Assembly (NCBI RefSeq): GCF_007049795.1
Contig: NZ_SCFY01000010.1
Coordinates: 152,106-216,105 of the forward strand
Origin: Ectopseudomonas mendocina
GTDB taxonomy: Bacteria > Pseudomonadota > Gammaproteobacteria > Pseudomonadales > Pseudomonadaceae
DNA length: 64,000 nucleotides
Reading direction: 5' to 3'
In this document: one piece after another, positions 29,400-36,969 of the stretch
Layout of the letters: each line of letters begins with the position of its first letter
How positions within the stretch are numbered: position 1 is the stretch's first letter
Notes under the pieces: model-generated
The model's database searches: none
Seen by the model: only the letters and a program-made list of their open reading frames with translations
Told to the model about the DNA's origin: nothing
Program-made: the position numbers and the translations under genes

Positions 29400-29539
29400 C
29401 GGCAGTTTCCTCATTGCAGGCCGTTAACAACGCCCATTAGATGACGCTGACAGCCATCTGGCAAAGGCCACGAGCGGCAGGTAAGCGGAACGATACCTGC
29501 CCAGGAGTGGCCTAACCGGGAAACCGCCAAGGAGTTGCC

Positions 29540-30214
29540 ATGACCTTTTCCATCGTTGCCCGCTGCCCACGCAGCGGACAGTTCGGCGTCGCCGCGGCCA
29601 CTGCGATGCCCGCCGTCGGCAAACTACTCAGTCATGCTGCCGCCGGTGCAGGAGCGGTAGCCACCCAGGCGCAGGTCAACCCCTATCTGGGTCTGGATGG
29701 ACTGGCGCTACTGCGTCAGGGATTGTCGGCTAAGGAAGTGCTGGAGCGGCTCAAAGACACCGATCCGTGCATGGAACTGCGCCAATGCGCGCTGATCGAC
29801 GCTCAGGGTGACAGCCTGTGCTGGACCGGCGACAAGTGCCTGCCCTGGGCCGGCTCGCTGAGCGGCGAACAGTTCTCCGTGCAGGGCAATCGCCTGGTCG
29901 GCCCGCAGGTTCTGGACGCCGTGGCCGAAGCCTTCCGCCACGCGGAGAAACGCCCACTGATCGAACGCCTGATCGAAGCCCTGGCCGCTGGCGACCGCTG
30001 CGGCGGCGACCGTCATGGCGAATCCTCCGCGGTGATCTACGTGGTCGATCAGGAGGAGTATCCGCTGTGGGACATCCGCGTCGACCATAACCTCGACCCG
30101 GTGGCCGAGCTGCGCCGACTGCACGAGGTCTTCGCCCGCGAAGTACTGCCAGAAATTCTTGCCATGCCGACTCGCGATAATCCAGCGGGCCTGGCGGCGG
30201 AAGACTCGGTCTAA
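29540..30214 (+). CDS. DUF1028 family protein (Ntn-hydrolase-like fold)
   Basis: A 224-residue soluble protein starting MTFSIVARCPRSGQFGVAAAT, the hallmark of DUF1028, which resembles an Ntn-hydrolase/proteasome-like fold. Related proteins are encoded near peptide or amidase genes, but activity is not established. AAGGAG stands seven bases before the ATG. It overlaps the end of the convergent GlxA-type regulator by four bases. Confidence 0.85.
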   Translation: MTFSIVARCPRSGQFGVAAATAMPAVGKLLSHAAAGAGAVATQAQVNPYLGLDGLALLRQGLSAKEVLERLKDTDPCMELRQCALIDAQGDSLCWTGDKCLPWAGSLSGEQFSVQGNRLVGPQVLDAVAEAFRHAEKRPLIERLIEALAAGDRCGGDRHGESSAVIYVVDQEEYPLWDIRVDHNLDPVAELRRLHEVFAREVLPEILAMPTRDNPAGLAAEDSV

Positions 30215-31185
30215 CGCGCAGTGGTGCCGAAACGCCGCCGGTAATCGCCAGGCGACAGGCCCACCAGACGAGTGAAGACCTTGCGAAACGCGCCACTGTC
30301 GCGATACCCCACCTGCCAGGCCACCTGGTCGATGCTCTGGCGAGTGAACTCGAGCATTTCGCGCGCCTTGCTCACACGTAGCTGCTGGCAGTACTCGGTG
30401 GGCTTCAGCCCGGTGGCGGCGCGAAAGCGACGCAGAAAGGTGCGCTCCCCCAGCCCGGCACGCGCGGCCATATCGGCCAGGCTCGCCTCGGCGCCCTCCT
30501 CCCCCTGCAACCAGCGTTGCACGGCAAGCACTGCGGCATCGCCGTGATCGAGGCTGGGCGCGAAGCTGCTGAAATGGCGCTGCGATTCACGGTTCAGGTC
30601 CACCACCAGAAAGCGCGCGGTCTCGGCGGCGATGGTCGGCCCCAGCAGGCGAGTAACAATGGCCAGACCGAGATCGGTCCAGGCCATCAGACCACCGGCG
30701 GTGATCAGGTCACCGTCATCGATCACCATGCGTTCGGGCAGTACCTGCACCTGCGGAAAACGCGCCGCCATCTGCGCTGCCAGCGCCCAGTGGGTAGTCA
30801 CCGTGCGCCCATCGAGCAAACCGGACTCGGCCAGTGCAAAGGCACCGGCACAGACCGAAGCCAGCAGCACGCCGGCGCCGTGCTGTGCACGCAACCAGTC
30901 ACGGTAGACGGCCGCGAGCGGCTGCTCGGCAGTATCGTCCAGACAGGGCGGCAAGATCACCACCTGCGGCGTACCCTCGGCCTGCGGCAGACTGTCGAAC
31001 ATACGCTGAAGCTGTCCTGTTTCATCGGCCTGCCAGTGACTGACCCGCAGCCGAGGCAACCCCTCACGCCCCTGCCCGGCGGCCATGCGATTGGCCACCG
31101 CGAACAAATCGCCCAGACCATACACCGCTGCCAGCTGGGCACCGGGGTAGCGCAACAGGCCAATCTCCAGACAGCGCTCGCTCAT
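30211..31185 (-). CDS. GlxA-family transcriptional regulator (DJ-1/PfpI domain plus AraC HTH)
   Basis: A 324-residue regulator. The N-terminal class I glutamine-amidotransferase-like domain has the nucleophile-elbow sequence LLASVCAGAFALAESGLL with Cys, and the C-terminal AraC domain ends SIDQVAWQVGYRDSGAFRKVFTRLVGLSPGDYRRRFG. Such regulators control use of amino compounds (for example arginine, carnitine, glycine betaine). It is divergent from the isochorismatase-like gene at 31280 with 94 bp between, which is the likely target; inference from position. Confidence 0.88.
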   Translation of the reverse strand: MSERCLEIGLLRYPGAQLAAVYGLGDLFAVANRMAAGQGREGLPRLRVSHWQADETGQLQRMFDSLPQAEGTPQVVILPPCLDDTAEQPLAAVYRDWLRAQHGAGVLLASVCAGAFALAESGLLDGRTVTTHWALAAQMAARFPQVQVLPERMVIDDGDLITAGGLMAWTDLGLAIVTRLLGPTIAAETARFLVVDLNRESQRHFSSFAPSLDHGDAAVLAVQRWLQGEEGAEASLADMAARAGLGERTFLRRFRAATGLKPTEYCQQLRVSKAREMLEFTRQSIDQVAWQVGYRDSGAFRKVFTRLVGLSPGDYRRRFGTTAR

Positions 31186-31279
31186 TGTCAGTTTTTCCCC
31201 GCAGATTGTCGGCCGCGCCCATCCTCGCAGGCGCGCCAGGGCGATAAGGTTTGCCGCACATCATCCCACGGAGACAACC

Positions 31280-31828
31280 ATGAGCAAGCGCGCCCTGATC
31301 CTGATCGACATCCAGAACGACTATTTTGCCGGCGGCAAGTGGTCGCTCGAAGGCATGGACGGAGCAACCGCCAACGCCGCCCGCGTGCTGGCGGCAGCAC
31401 GCCAGGCGGGCGATAAGGTGATCCATGTACGCCATGAATTCGAAAGCGCCGACGCGCCCTTCTTCGTTCCCGGCAGCGCTGGTGCGAACATCCATCCGCA
31501 GGTGCAGCCGCTGGCGAGCGAAGTGGTGGTGCTCAAGCATAAGGTCAACGCCTTTCTCGGCACCGATCTCAAGGCTCAGCTGGACGCCGCCGGCATCGAG
31601 CAGATCACCCTGGTTGGCGCCATGAGTCATATGTGCATCGATGCCGCAGCCCGTGCCAGCAGCGACTTCGGCTATGTCACCACGGTCATTCACGATGCCT
31701 GCGCGACGCGCGACCAGGAATTCGAGGGGCAATCGATTCCGGCCGCCCAGGTGCATGCCGCCTATATGGCCGCACTGGCCTTCGCCTACGCGAACGTGGT
31801 TTCGACCGAGCAGTATCTGGCCGGCTGA
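31280..31828 (+). CDS. Isochorismatase-family cysteine hydrolase
   Basis: A 182-residue enzyme of the isochorismatase/nicotinamidase fold. The catalytic triad is complete: Asp10 in LIDIQNDYF, Lys in VLKHKVNAF and Cys in GAMSHMCIDAAARAS, which together with the cis-peptide GAMSH mark the amidase-type members. It hydrolyses a small amide or related bond; the substrate is unknown. CGGAG precedes the ATG. Divergent from a GlxA-type regulator, which probably controls it. Confidence 0.85.
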   Translation: MSKRALILIDIQNDYFAGGKWSLEGMDGATANAARVLAAARQAGDKVIHVRHEFESADAPFFVPGSAGANIHPQVQPLASEVVVLKHKVNAFLGTDLKAQLDAAGIEQITLVGAMSHMCIDAAARASSDFGYVTTVIHDACATRDQEFEGQSIPAAQVHAAYMAALAFAYANVVSTEQYLAG

Positions 31829-31829
31829 A

Positions 31830-32939
31830 TCAGCTGGCGCCAAATCGCTGCATTTGCATCTCGCGAAGGCGACTGAGCGTACGGCGGAAGGCAAAATCGA
31901 GGTAGCCCTGAGTGTAGAGTTCATCCAGGGCCACCGCGGCCTCGATGTAGAGTGGCACGCGGCGGTCGTAGCACTCGTCGACCAGGGCGATGAAGCGGCG
32001 CACCGCATCGTCGTTACGAGACAAAGCCGGCAATTGCCGATCCCCGGCATCGACCCGTTCGGCACCGTCCTCGGTGCCACGGGCGATGCGCCCCTCGCGT
32101 TGCTCGCCATCCAGGCGCGGCACTTCGCCAAGCAGGATGGCCGGAAAGCGCTCGCACAATTCGATGAAATCCACCGCTGCCAATGGCTGCTCGCATAGAT
32201 CGCGGAAACGGCACCAGAGTGCCGCCGGGCTTTGACCGAGGGTCACCACGCTGCGGTGGGCCAACTCCACAGGTTCACCGCTAATGACCTGCCCCTCGCT
32301 CAATTGAGTGAACAGCTCGCCCAACGCCTGCGGCTGCCGTACCCAATAGCGCTGCACTTCTGCACCGAGATGCAGGCGGTGATCCTGCTCGCCGTCGACC
32401 GCCACCACCTGCATGTGCGCCGTGAGCGCGGCGATAGCCGGAAGGAAGCGCTCGCGGTTGTAGCCCTCTGCGTAGAGCTGATCCGGCGGCTGGTTGGAGG
32501 TCGCCACCAGCACCATACCCTGCTCCACGACCAGACTGAGCAGGCGGCCGAGCAGCATGGCATCGCCGATATCGCTGACGAACAGCTCGTCGAAACACAG
32601 CACGCGCACCTCACGCCCCAACTCCTCGGCCAGCAGGCGCAGCGGGTCGGCATTGCCAGTGAGCTGAAACTGCCGGCGATGCACCCACTGCATGAAATGA
32701 TGAAAATGCTGCCGCCGTGCCGGCACGCGCAAAGCGTTGAAAAAGCTGTCCATCAGCCAGGTCTTGCCACGCCCGACCGGCCCCCAGAGGTAGACGCCAA
32801 GAGGCCTTTCACCTCGCTCAACAGCCTCATGACAGTGCTGCAGCGCCTCGACCGCACGGCGCTGCGCGGCATCGACTACGAAACCGGCAGCAAGCGCACG
32901 CTGATAGGCGGCCTGGGGCGAATCGTGCGGCGCCTGCAT
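31830..32939 (-). CDS. zapE: AFG1/ZapE-type ATPase
   Basis: A 369-residue AAA-like P-loop ATPase of the ZapE (AFG1) family. Walker A is GPVGRGKTWLMD, Walker B is RVLCFDELFVSDIGD, and VLVATSNQPPDQLY is the sensor-1 block. In E. coli ZapE acts at the division ring under stress. Pseudomonads usually have another zapE near the ribosomal/petABC region, so this may be a paralogue; that is background knowledge, not seen here. The ATG 32939 (not TTG 32948) was taken. The last gene of the GNAT-nitrilase-ZapE operon: its upstream neighbour ends at 32945, only 5 bp before its start. Confidence 0.85.
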   Translation of the reverse strand: MQAPHDSPQAAYQRALAAGFVVDAAQRRAVEALQHCHEAVERGERPLGVYLWGPVGRGKTWLMDSFFNALRVPARRQHFHHFMQWVHRRQFQLTGNADPLRLLAEELGREVRVLCFDELFVSDIGDAMLLGRLLSLVVEQGMVLVATSNQPPDQLYAEGYNRERFLPAIAALTAHMQVVAVDGEQDHRLHLGAEVQRYWVRQPQALGELFTQLSEGQVISGEPVELAHRSVVTLGQSPAALWCRFRDLCEQPLAAVDFIELCERFPAILLGEVPRLDGEQREGRIARGTEDGAERVDAGDRQLPALSRNDDAVRRFIALVDECYDRRVPLYIEAAVALDELYTQGYLDFAFRRTLSRLREMQMQRFGAS

Positions 32940-32944
32940 CGCGG

Positions 32945-33829
32945 TCAACGTAGCACCAGCCGGCCGTCATCGAACTGCCGTGGCCAGTCACGACGGGTGA
33001 ACACCTGGCCCTGCTCACGCACGCGGCGTACTTCATCCAGATCCAGCTCGCAGATCAGCCAGTGGCTGCGCGTGGGGCATAGCTCCTCGCTCTCGGCGAC
33101 GATGCCGCTAGCCGGCATGCCGTAGTCCGATGGTACGTACAGCGAGGCGCGGCCATAGCCTTCGTCCAGCGACGGCGACCAGGGCGCCAGACCGACGGTA
33201 GGCGAATGCAGCACGGCGATCTGGTTCTCCAGAGCACGGGCCTGGGCGCCGATGCGCACGCGGTGAAAACCGGCCACGGTGTCGGTGCAACTGGGCGCGA
33301 GAATCAGGTCGACCCCGGCTTCGGCCAGGGTATGAGCCAGCAGCGGAAATTCGTTGTCGTAGCAGATCAGGATGCCCAGCTTGCCCAAGGCTGTATCGAA
33401 CACCTTGAGGCCGTTACCCGCTGCGATGTGCCACTGCTCAAGCTCGAAGCGGGTCATGATCAGCTTGTCCTGAGTGCCCAGACAGCCGTCCGGGCCAAAC
33501 AGCCAGGCGCGATTGCGATAGATGCCGTCGTCATCCAGCACCGCCACCGAACCGGGCTGCAGGTAGATATTCAACCGCCGCGCCAGGCTCTCGCACAGTT
33601 CCAGCCAGCGTGGCAGCAGCGGCTGGATGCCGGCGATAGAGCCGTGCAGATCGCCGCGCTCGGCTTCCTGCAACTGGCCGGTCAGCACCAGGCCAGCGTA
33701 CTCCGGTAGCAGCAGCAGCTCGGCGCCCTGCCCGGCTGCGTCCTCACACAGCGTGGTGAGGTGCTCGGCATATTCGTCCCAGGTGACGAACAAGTCGATG
33801 TGATATTGGCAGGCGGCGACCTTGATCAT
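32945..33829 (-). CDS. Carbon-nitrogen hydrolase (nitrilase superfamily)
   Basis: A 294-residue cytosolic amidase. The catalytic triad is visible: Glu43 in LLLLPEYAG, Lys in GTQDKLIMTRFE, Cys in GILICYDNEFPL. It hydrolyses an amide (or N-carbamoyl) substrate not identifiable from sequence. Its ATG overlaps the stop of the upstream GNAT gene by 4 bp, and the two families are fused into one polypeptide in some bacteria, which suggests they act on the same compound. The ATPase gene follows 5 bp downstream. Confidence 0.88.
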   Translation of the reverse strand: MIKVAACQYHIDLFVTWDEYAEHLTTLCEDAAGQGAELLLLPEYAGLVLTGQLQEAERGDLHGSIAGIQPLLPRWLELCESLARRLNIYLQPGSVAVLDDDGIYRNRAWLFGPDGCLGTQDKLIMTRFELEQWHIAAGNGLKVFDTALGKLGILICYDNEFPLLAHTLAEAGVDLILAPSCTDTVAGFHRVRIGAQARALENQIAVLHSPTVGLAPWSPSLDEGYGRASLYVPSDYGMPASGIVAESEELCPTRSHWLICELDLDEVRRVREQGQVFTRRDWPRQFDDGRLVLR

Positions 33830-34416
33830 GAAGCGAGCTCCTTCAACCAGAACGACATGGGTTTGGCCGACTCCTTGGCTTCATCCAGATCGCGCCAGTG
33901 GTAATAGGTGTGCAATTCGGGGTGATGGCGATAGCCGCGGCGCGCCCAGAAGGCGTCCAGCGGCTGATAGTCGGCTGGCCGCCTCGGATGATCGACGGGG
34001 CGCTGCACGGCGCAGAAGGCGCACCAGTCGAAGCCGCCCAGCTTGCGCGCATGGACCTCGCGCTCGACGAAGAAGCGCACGCCGAGTCCACGCCCGCGCC
34101 AGGCCGGCAACACCACCGACTCGGCGCAGTAGAAGATGCGCGCCGGATTCCACCCCGCAGCGATGAATGGCTCCTGGAATTCCTCGGTTTCATCGGCAAG
34201 CGGCAGCGCCGTGGAGGCACCAACGACACGACCCTCGTCACGTACCAGCACGCACAGGCTATCGGCACTGCGCACGTAAGTGGCCAGGTACTCGGCCTCG
34301 TAGTCGAGGTTGCCCTCGTAGAGGTAGGGAAACTCGCGGAACACCTGGATGCGCAGGCGCGCCAGGTCGTCGATATGGGGTTCGATCTCCGCCCCCCGGA
34401 GCAGTCGGATATCCAT
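33826..34416 (-). CDS. GNAT-family N-acetyltransferase
   Basis: A 196-residue acyltransferase. The acetyl-CoA pyrophosphate loop is VVLPAWRGRGLGVRFF (the R/Q-x-x-G-x-G/A motif). The protein is a single GNAT domain with a short tail. Its acceptor is unknown. It overlaps by 4 bp the carbon-nitrogen hydrolase gene, first of a three-gene, tightly packed unit ending in the ZapE-like ATPase. Confidence 0.85.
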   Translation of the reverse strand: MDIRLLRGAEIEPHIDDLARLRIQVFREFPYLYEGNLDYEAEYLATYVRSADSLCVLVRDEGRVVGASTALPLADETEEFQEPFIAAGWNPARIFYCAESVVLPAWRGRGLGVRFFVEREVHARKLGGFDWCAFCAVQRPVDHPRRPADYQPLDAFWARRGYRHHPELHTYYHWRDLDEAKESAKPMSFWLKELAS

Positions 34417-34527
34417 TGCAGTCGCTCGCCAGCAACAGGGTGACGCCAGCAGCTATACCAGCGGTAAACGGTGAACTTATCATGTGGGCCAACGAACCAC
34501 TAACCACGCTACGAAAGGAACTTAGCC

Positions 34528-34926
34528 ATGACCGCCACCGAACTGGTTCAGGCCTACTACGCTGCCTTCAACGCCGGCGACATGCCCGCCTTCCTCGACC
34601 TGCTGGCAGAAGACGTGGTGCACGACATCAACCAGGGCGAGCGCCAGGTCGGCAAGGCCACCTTCGCCGCCTTCATGGACAAAATGAACCGCTGCTACCG
34701 CGAGCGCCTGGCCGACATCGTGGTGATGCAGAACGCCGCTGGCGACCGCGCTGCTGCCGAGTTCGTGGTGCATGGCGAATACCTGGCCGACGACGAAGGC
34801 CTGCCACCGGCCAACGGCCAGACCTACGTGCTGCCAGCCGGCGCCTTCTTCGAGATCAAGAACGGCAAGGTGGCGCGCATAAGCAACTACTACAACCTCA
34901 ATGACTGGGTTGCGCAGGTGGGCTGA
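34528..34926 (+). CDS. NTF2-like / SnoaL-type small protein
   Basis: A 132-residue alpha+beta-cone protein with the ketosteroid-isomerase-like start LVQAYYAAFNAGDMPAFLDLLAEDVVHDINQ and the terminal strand pattern FFEIKNGKVARISNYYNLNDW. Such proteins are isomerases, hydrolases or binding modules; the key residues do not tell which. GAAAGGAA precedes the ATG. Monocistronic. Confidence 0.82.
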   Translation: MTATELVQAYYAAFNAGDMPAFLDLLAEDVVHDINQGERQVGKATFAAFMDKMNRCYRERLADIVVMQNAAGDRAAAEFVVHGEYLADDEGLPPANGQTYVLPAGAFFEIKNGKVARISNYYNLNDWVAQVG

Positions 34927-34976
34927 ACATCTTCAACACAGAGGCCTTGTCCTGTCTTTACCGTATAGGGCCAAGC

Positions 34977-36038
34977 CTATAAGTCGCTCGGCTCAGTGAC
35001 CCAGTACAGTCCGCGCCGCTCGGCTAGCCTCGCCCGCTCTCGATCCAGTTCGGCACGAAGCTCTTCTTCGCTGGGCAATACCAACTTGTACTTGCTGGCG
35101 AACAATTGCTCGCTGCCTTGCAGCACCGAGTAGCGCACCAGCGAGGCATCCTTCTGCGCACAGAGGATGATGCCTACGGTCGGGCCGTCCTCCGGGCCGC
35201 GCTTGAGGTCATCGAACATGCGCACATACATGTCCATCTGGCCGATGTCCTGATGGGTCAACTCGCCGCGTTTGAGATCGAAAATCACGAAGCACTTGAG
35301 CAGGTAGTTGTAGAACACCAGGTCGATGTAGAAATCCTTGCTCTCGGTGCTGATGCGCTGTTGCCGACCAACGAAAGCGAAGCCTTTGCCCAGCTCCAGC
35401 AAAAACTGCTGCAACTGATCGATCAGCGCCTGCTCCAGCTCGCTTTCCAGCAAGGCGCCAGCATTGGGGAGGCCGAGAAACTCCAGCAGTACCGGATCAC
35501 GCACGAACTCGCGTGGGCTCTTGCCCAGCGCCTGCAGGTTACTCGCCGCCTCCTGTTCGACCGCTGCGCGATCCTGGCTGGCCAGCAGGCGCTCGTAATA
35601 CAGCGTACCGATCTGCCTCTCCAACGCACGAGTGCTCCAATTCTGCGCAGCGGCCTCGTTCATGTACCACTGGCGGGCGCTGTCGCTGTCCACTTTGAGC
35701 AGAGAGCGATAGTGCGTCCAACTCAATTCGGAACGCAGTGCGTTCCAAATCGGGAACGCTTGATAGAAAGCGCGCATATGTCGCAGGTTGCGCTCGTCGA
35801 AGCCCTTGCCGAACTCAGCCGTCAGCCCATTGGCCAAGTTGGCCAGCAGCTTCTTGCCGTAAGCGGCTCGGGCCTGCCCACCCTGCTCGAATTCGACGAT
35901 ATGTCGACCCACTTCCCAGCAGGTTTGCACCTGAATCACATCCACCGCACGAACCGCCTGTTGCCGAGCCTGACGGATCAATTCGGCTAGCTCCGCGAGC
36001 AAGGGACGCAGCGCCGCTTGCGTCTGAGTCGATGTCAT
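34977..36038 (-). CDS. YhcG-family PD-(D/E)XK nuclease (DUF1016)
   Basis: A 353-residue protein with the DUF1016 N-terminal region (about residues 15-170; NLRHMRAFYQAFP, LSWTHYRSLLKV, ARQWYMNEAAAQNWSTRALERQI) and a C-terminal PD-(D/E)XK-like nuclease core (ESKDFYIDLVFYN ... KCFVIFDLKRG ... MDMYVRMFDD). Asp in FYIDL and DLK supply the metal-binding residues. Relatives occur on mobile and defence islands and beside type I restriction genes; here it is alone. GGAGG is seven bases before ATG 36038; an ATG at 36071 is less likely. Lower-GC flanks (36039-36280) are compatible with acquisition but not proof. Confidence 0.85.
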   Translation of the reverse strand: MTSTQTQAALRPLLAELAELIRQARQQAVRAVDVIQVQTCWEVGRHIVEFEQGGQARAAYGKKLLANLANGLTAEFGKGFDERNLRHMRAFYQAFPIWNALRSELSWTHYRSLLKVDSDSARQWYMNEAAAQNWSTRALERQIGTLYYERLLASQDRAAVEQEAASNLQALGKSPREFVRDPVLLEFLGLPNAGALLESELEQALIDQLQQFLLELGKGFAFVGRQQRISTESKDFYIDLVFYNYLLKCFVIFDLKRGELTHQDIGQMDMYVRMFDDLKRGPEDGPTVGIILCAQKDASLVRYSVLQGSEQLFASKYKLVLPSEEELRAELDRERARLAERRGLYWVTEPSDL

Positions 36039-36150
36039 ACTTCCTCCGTTGAAGACTGAAGCGCCTAGCACTGCATACCCTGCTAGCCAAGTTCTGATGC
36101 TCGCGAACCTTAACCGCTCGTTCGGCCATGAACCAGTGCTCTAGCCCGTT

Positions 36151-36173
36151 GTAGGAGCGGATTCATCCGCGAT
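36151..36173. repeat. GTAGGAGCGGATTCATCCGCGA palindrome
   Basis: The typical Pseudomonas REP core with arms GCGGAT / ATCCGC. It lies 112 bp upstream of the nuclease start and upstream of the acyl ligase/oxidase operon promoter. Confidence 0.75.
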
Positions 36174-36214
36174 GGTCAACGCTGAAACCACAAGCCCGAA
36201 ACATTCTGCAAAGG

Positions 36215-36231
36215 CTTAATACAGCGTTAAG
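36215..36231 (+). promoter_or_regulatory. PmrA/QseB-type response-regulator box
   Basis: CTTAAT-ACAGC-GTTAAG matches 11 of 12 defined positions of the PmrA/QseB direct-repeat box (YTTAAK-N5-YTTAAK). It also reads as a perfect seven-base inverted repeat (GGCTTAA / TTAAGCC). It is 49 bp upstream of the first gene of the operon, whose last two genes encode a PmrA/QseB-type response regulator and its kinase. Autoregulation of the operon is therefore likely. Confidence 0.6.
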
Positions 36232-36279
36232 CCAACCCCTCACACAATTGGCCCCAGGTTCATCACCGAGGTTCCGAGC

Positions 36280-36969
36280 ATGGAACTACCCTGGGCGCAT
36301 CATGATCGTCCCGTTGCCCGTATCGGGCGCAGCGATAGTTACGAACTCCACCTGGCGTCTCCCGGCAGCGCACGTCGCGTTGCCCTGGAGCAGTTCGTCT
36401 GCCAGCGCTTCGAACTGCAGCACGGCGCACGCATCCGTCACTTCATGCCCTGCCTGTTCGGCCTGGAAAACCAGACCGGCCAGTTGCTCGGCGCAGTCGG
36501 CGTGCGCAGCGGCAACAGCGGCCCGCTGTTTCTCGAACGTTACCTGGACGAGCCGATCCAGAGCGCCATCGGTGCATGCCTGGGCAACAGCGTGCCGGGT
36601 CGTGGCGAACTGGTGGAAGTCGGCAACCTGGCCGCCGATAGCCCCGGCGCCGCGCGCCTGCTTATCGTCGCCCTGACCGATCTGCTGGTGGCCATGGGTT
36701 TTCGCTGGGTCACCTTCACCGGCACGCCGACGCTGCTCAACAGTTTCCAGCGTCTGGGCCTGACACCCATCGCCCTCGGTGAAGCCGATCCGGCGCGCAT
36801 GGGCGATGAACTGGCCGACTGGGGCAGTTACTACGACAACCGCCCGTTGGTCATGGCCGGCGACATTCATGGCGGCCACCAGCGTCTGCTGCAGCTGGGC
36901 GCCTACCCGCGCCTCGGTCATCAACCGCTGTATGCCCTGGAGGACATGCCCAATGTGGTCTGCAGCTGA
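36280..36969 (+). CDS. Thermostable hemolysin family protein (GNAT-like)
   Basis: A 229-residue soluble protein of the T_hemolysin family, named for a Vibrio haemolysin but resembling a GNAT acyltransferase fold. Conserved stretches here are HFMPCLFGL, GAVGVRSG, PLFLERYLDEPI, VEVGNLAA (the GNAT beta4-like strand) and LGLTP near the end. There is no signal peptide and no transmembrane or pore-forming segment, so a toxin role is not supported; an acyl- or aminoacyl-transfer role fits the operon better. First gene of the operon; its end overlaps the acyl ligase start by 17 bp. The preceding intergenic region has a PmrA-like box. Confidence 0.85.
   Translation: MELPWAHHDRPVARIGRSDSYELHLASPGSARRVALEQFVCQRFELQHGARIRHFMPCLFGLENQTGQLLGAVGVRSGNSGPLFLERYLDEPIQSAIGACLGNSVPGRGELVEVGNLAADSPGAARLLIVALTDLLVAMGFRWVTFTGTPTLLNSFQRLGLTPIALGEADPARMGDELADWGSYYDNRPLVMAGDIHGGHQRLLQLGAYPRLGHQPLYALEDMPNVVCS

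Noticed and set aside
36280..36969. Haemolysin toxin
   Set aside because: The family name is historical. The protein has no signal, no membrane segment and looks GNAT-like; its partners are metabolic enzymes.
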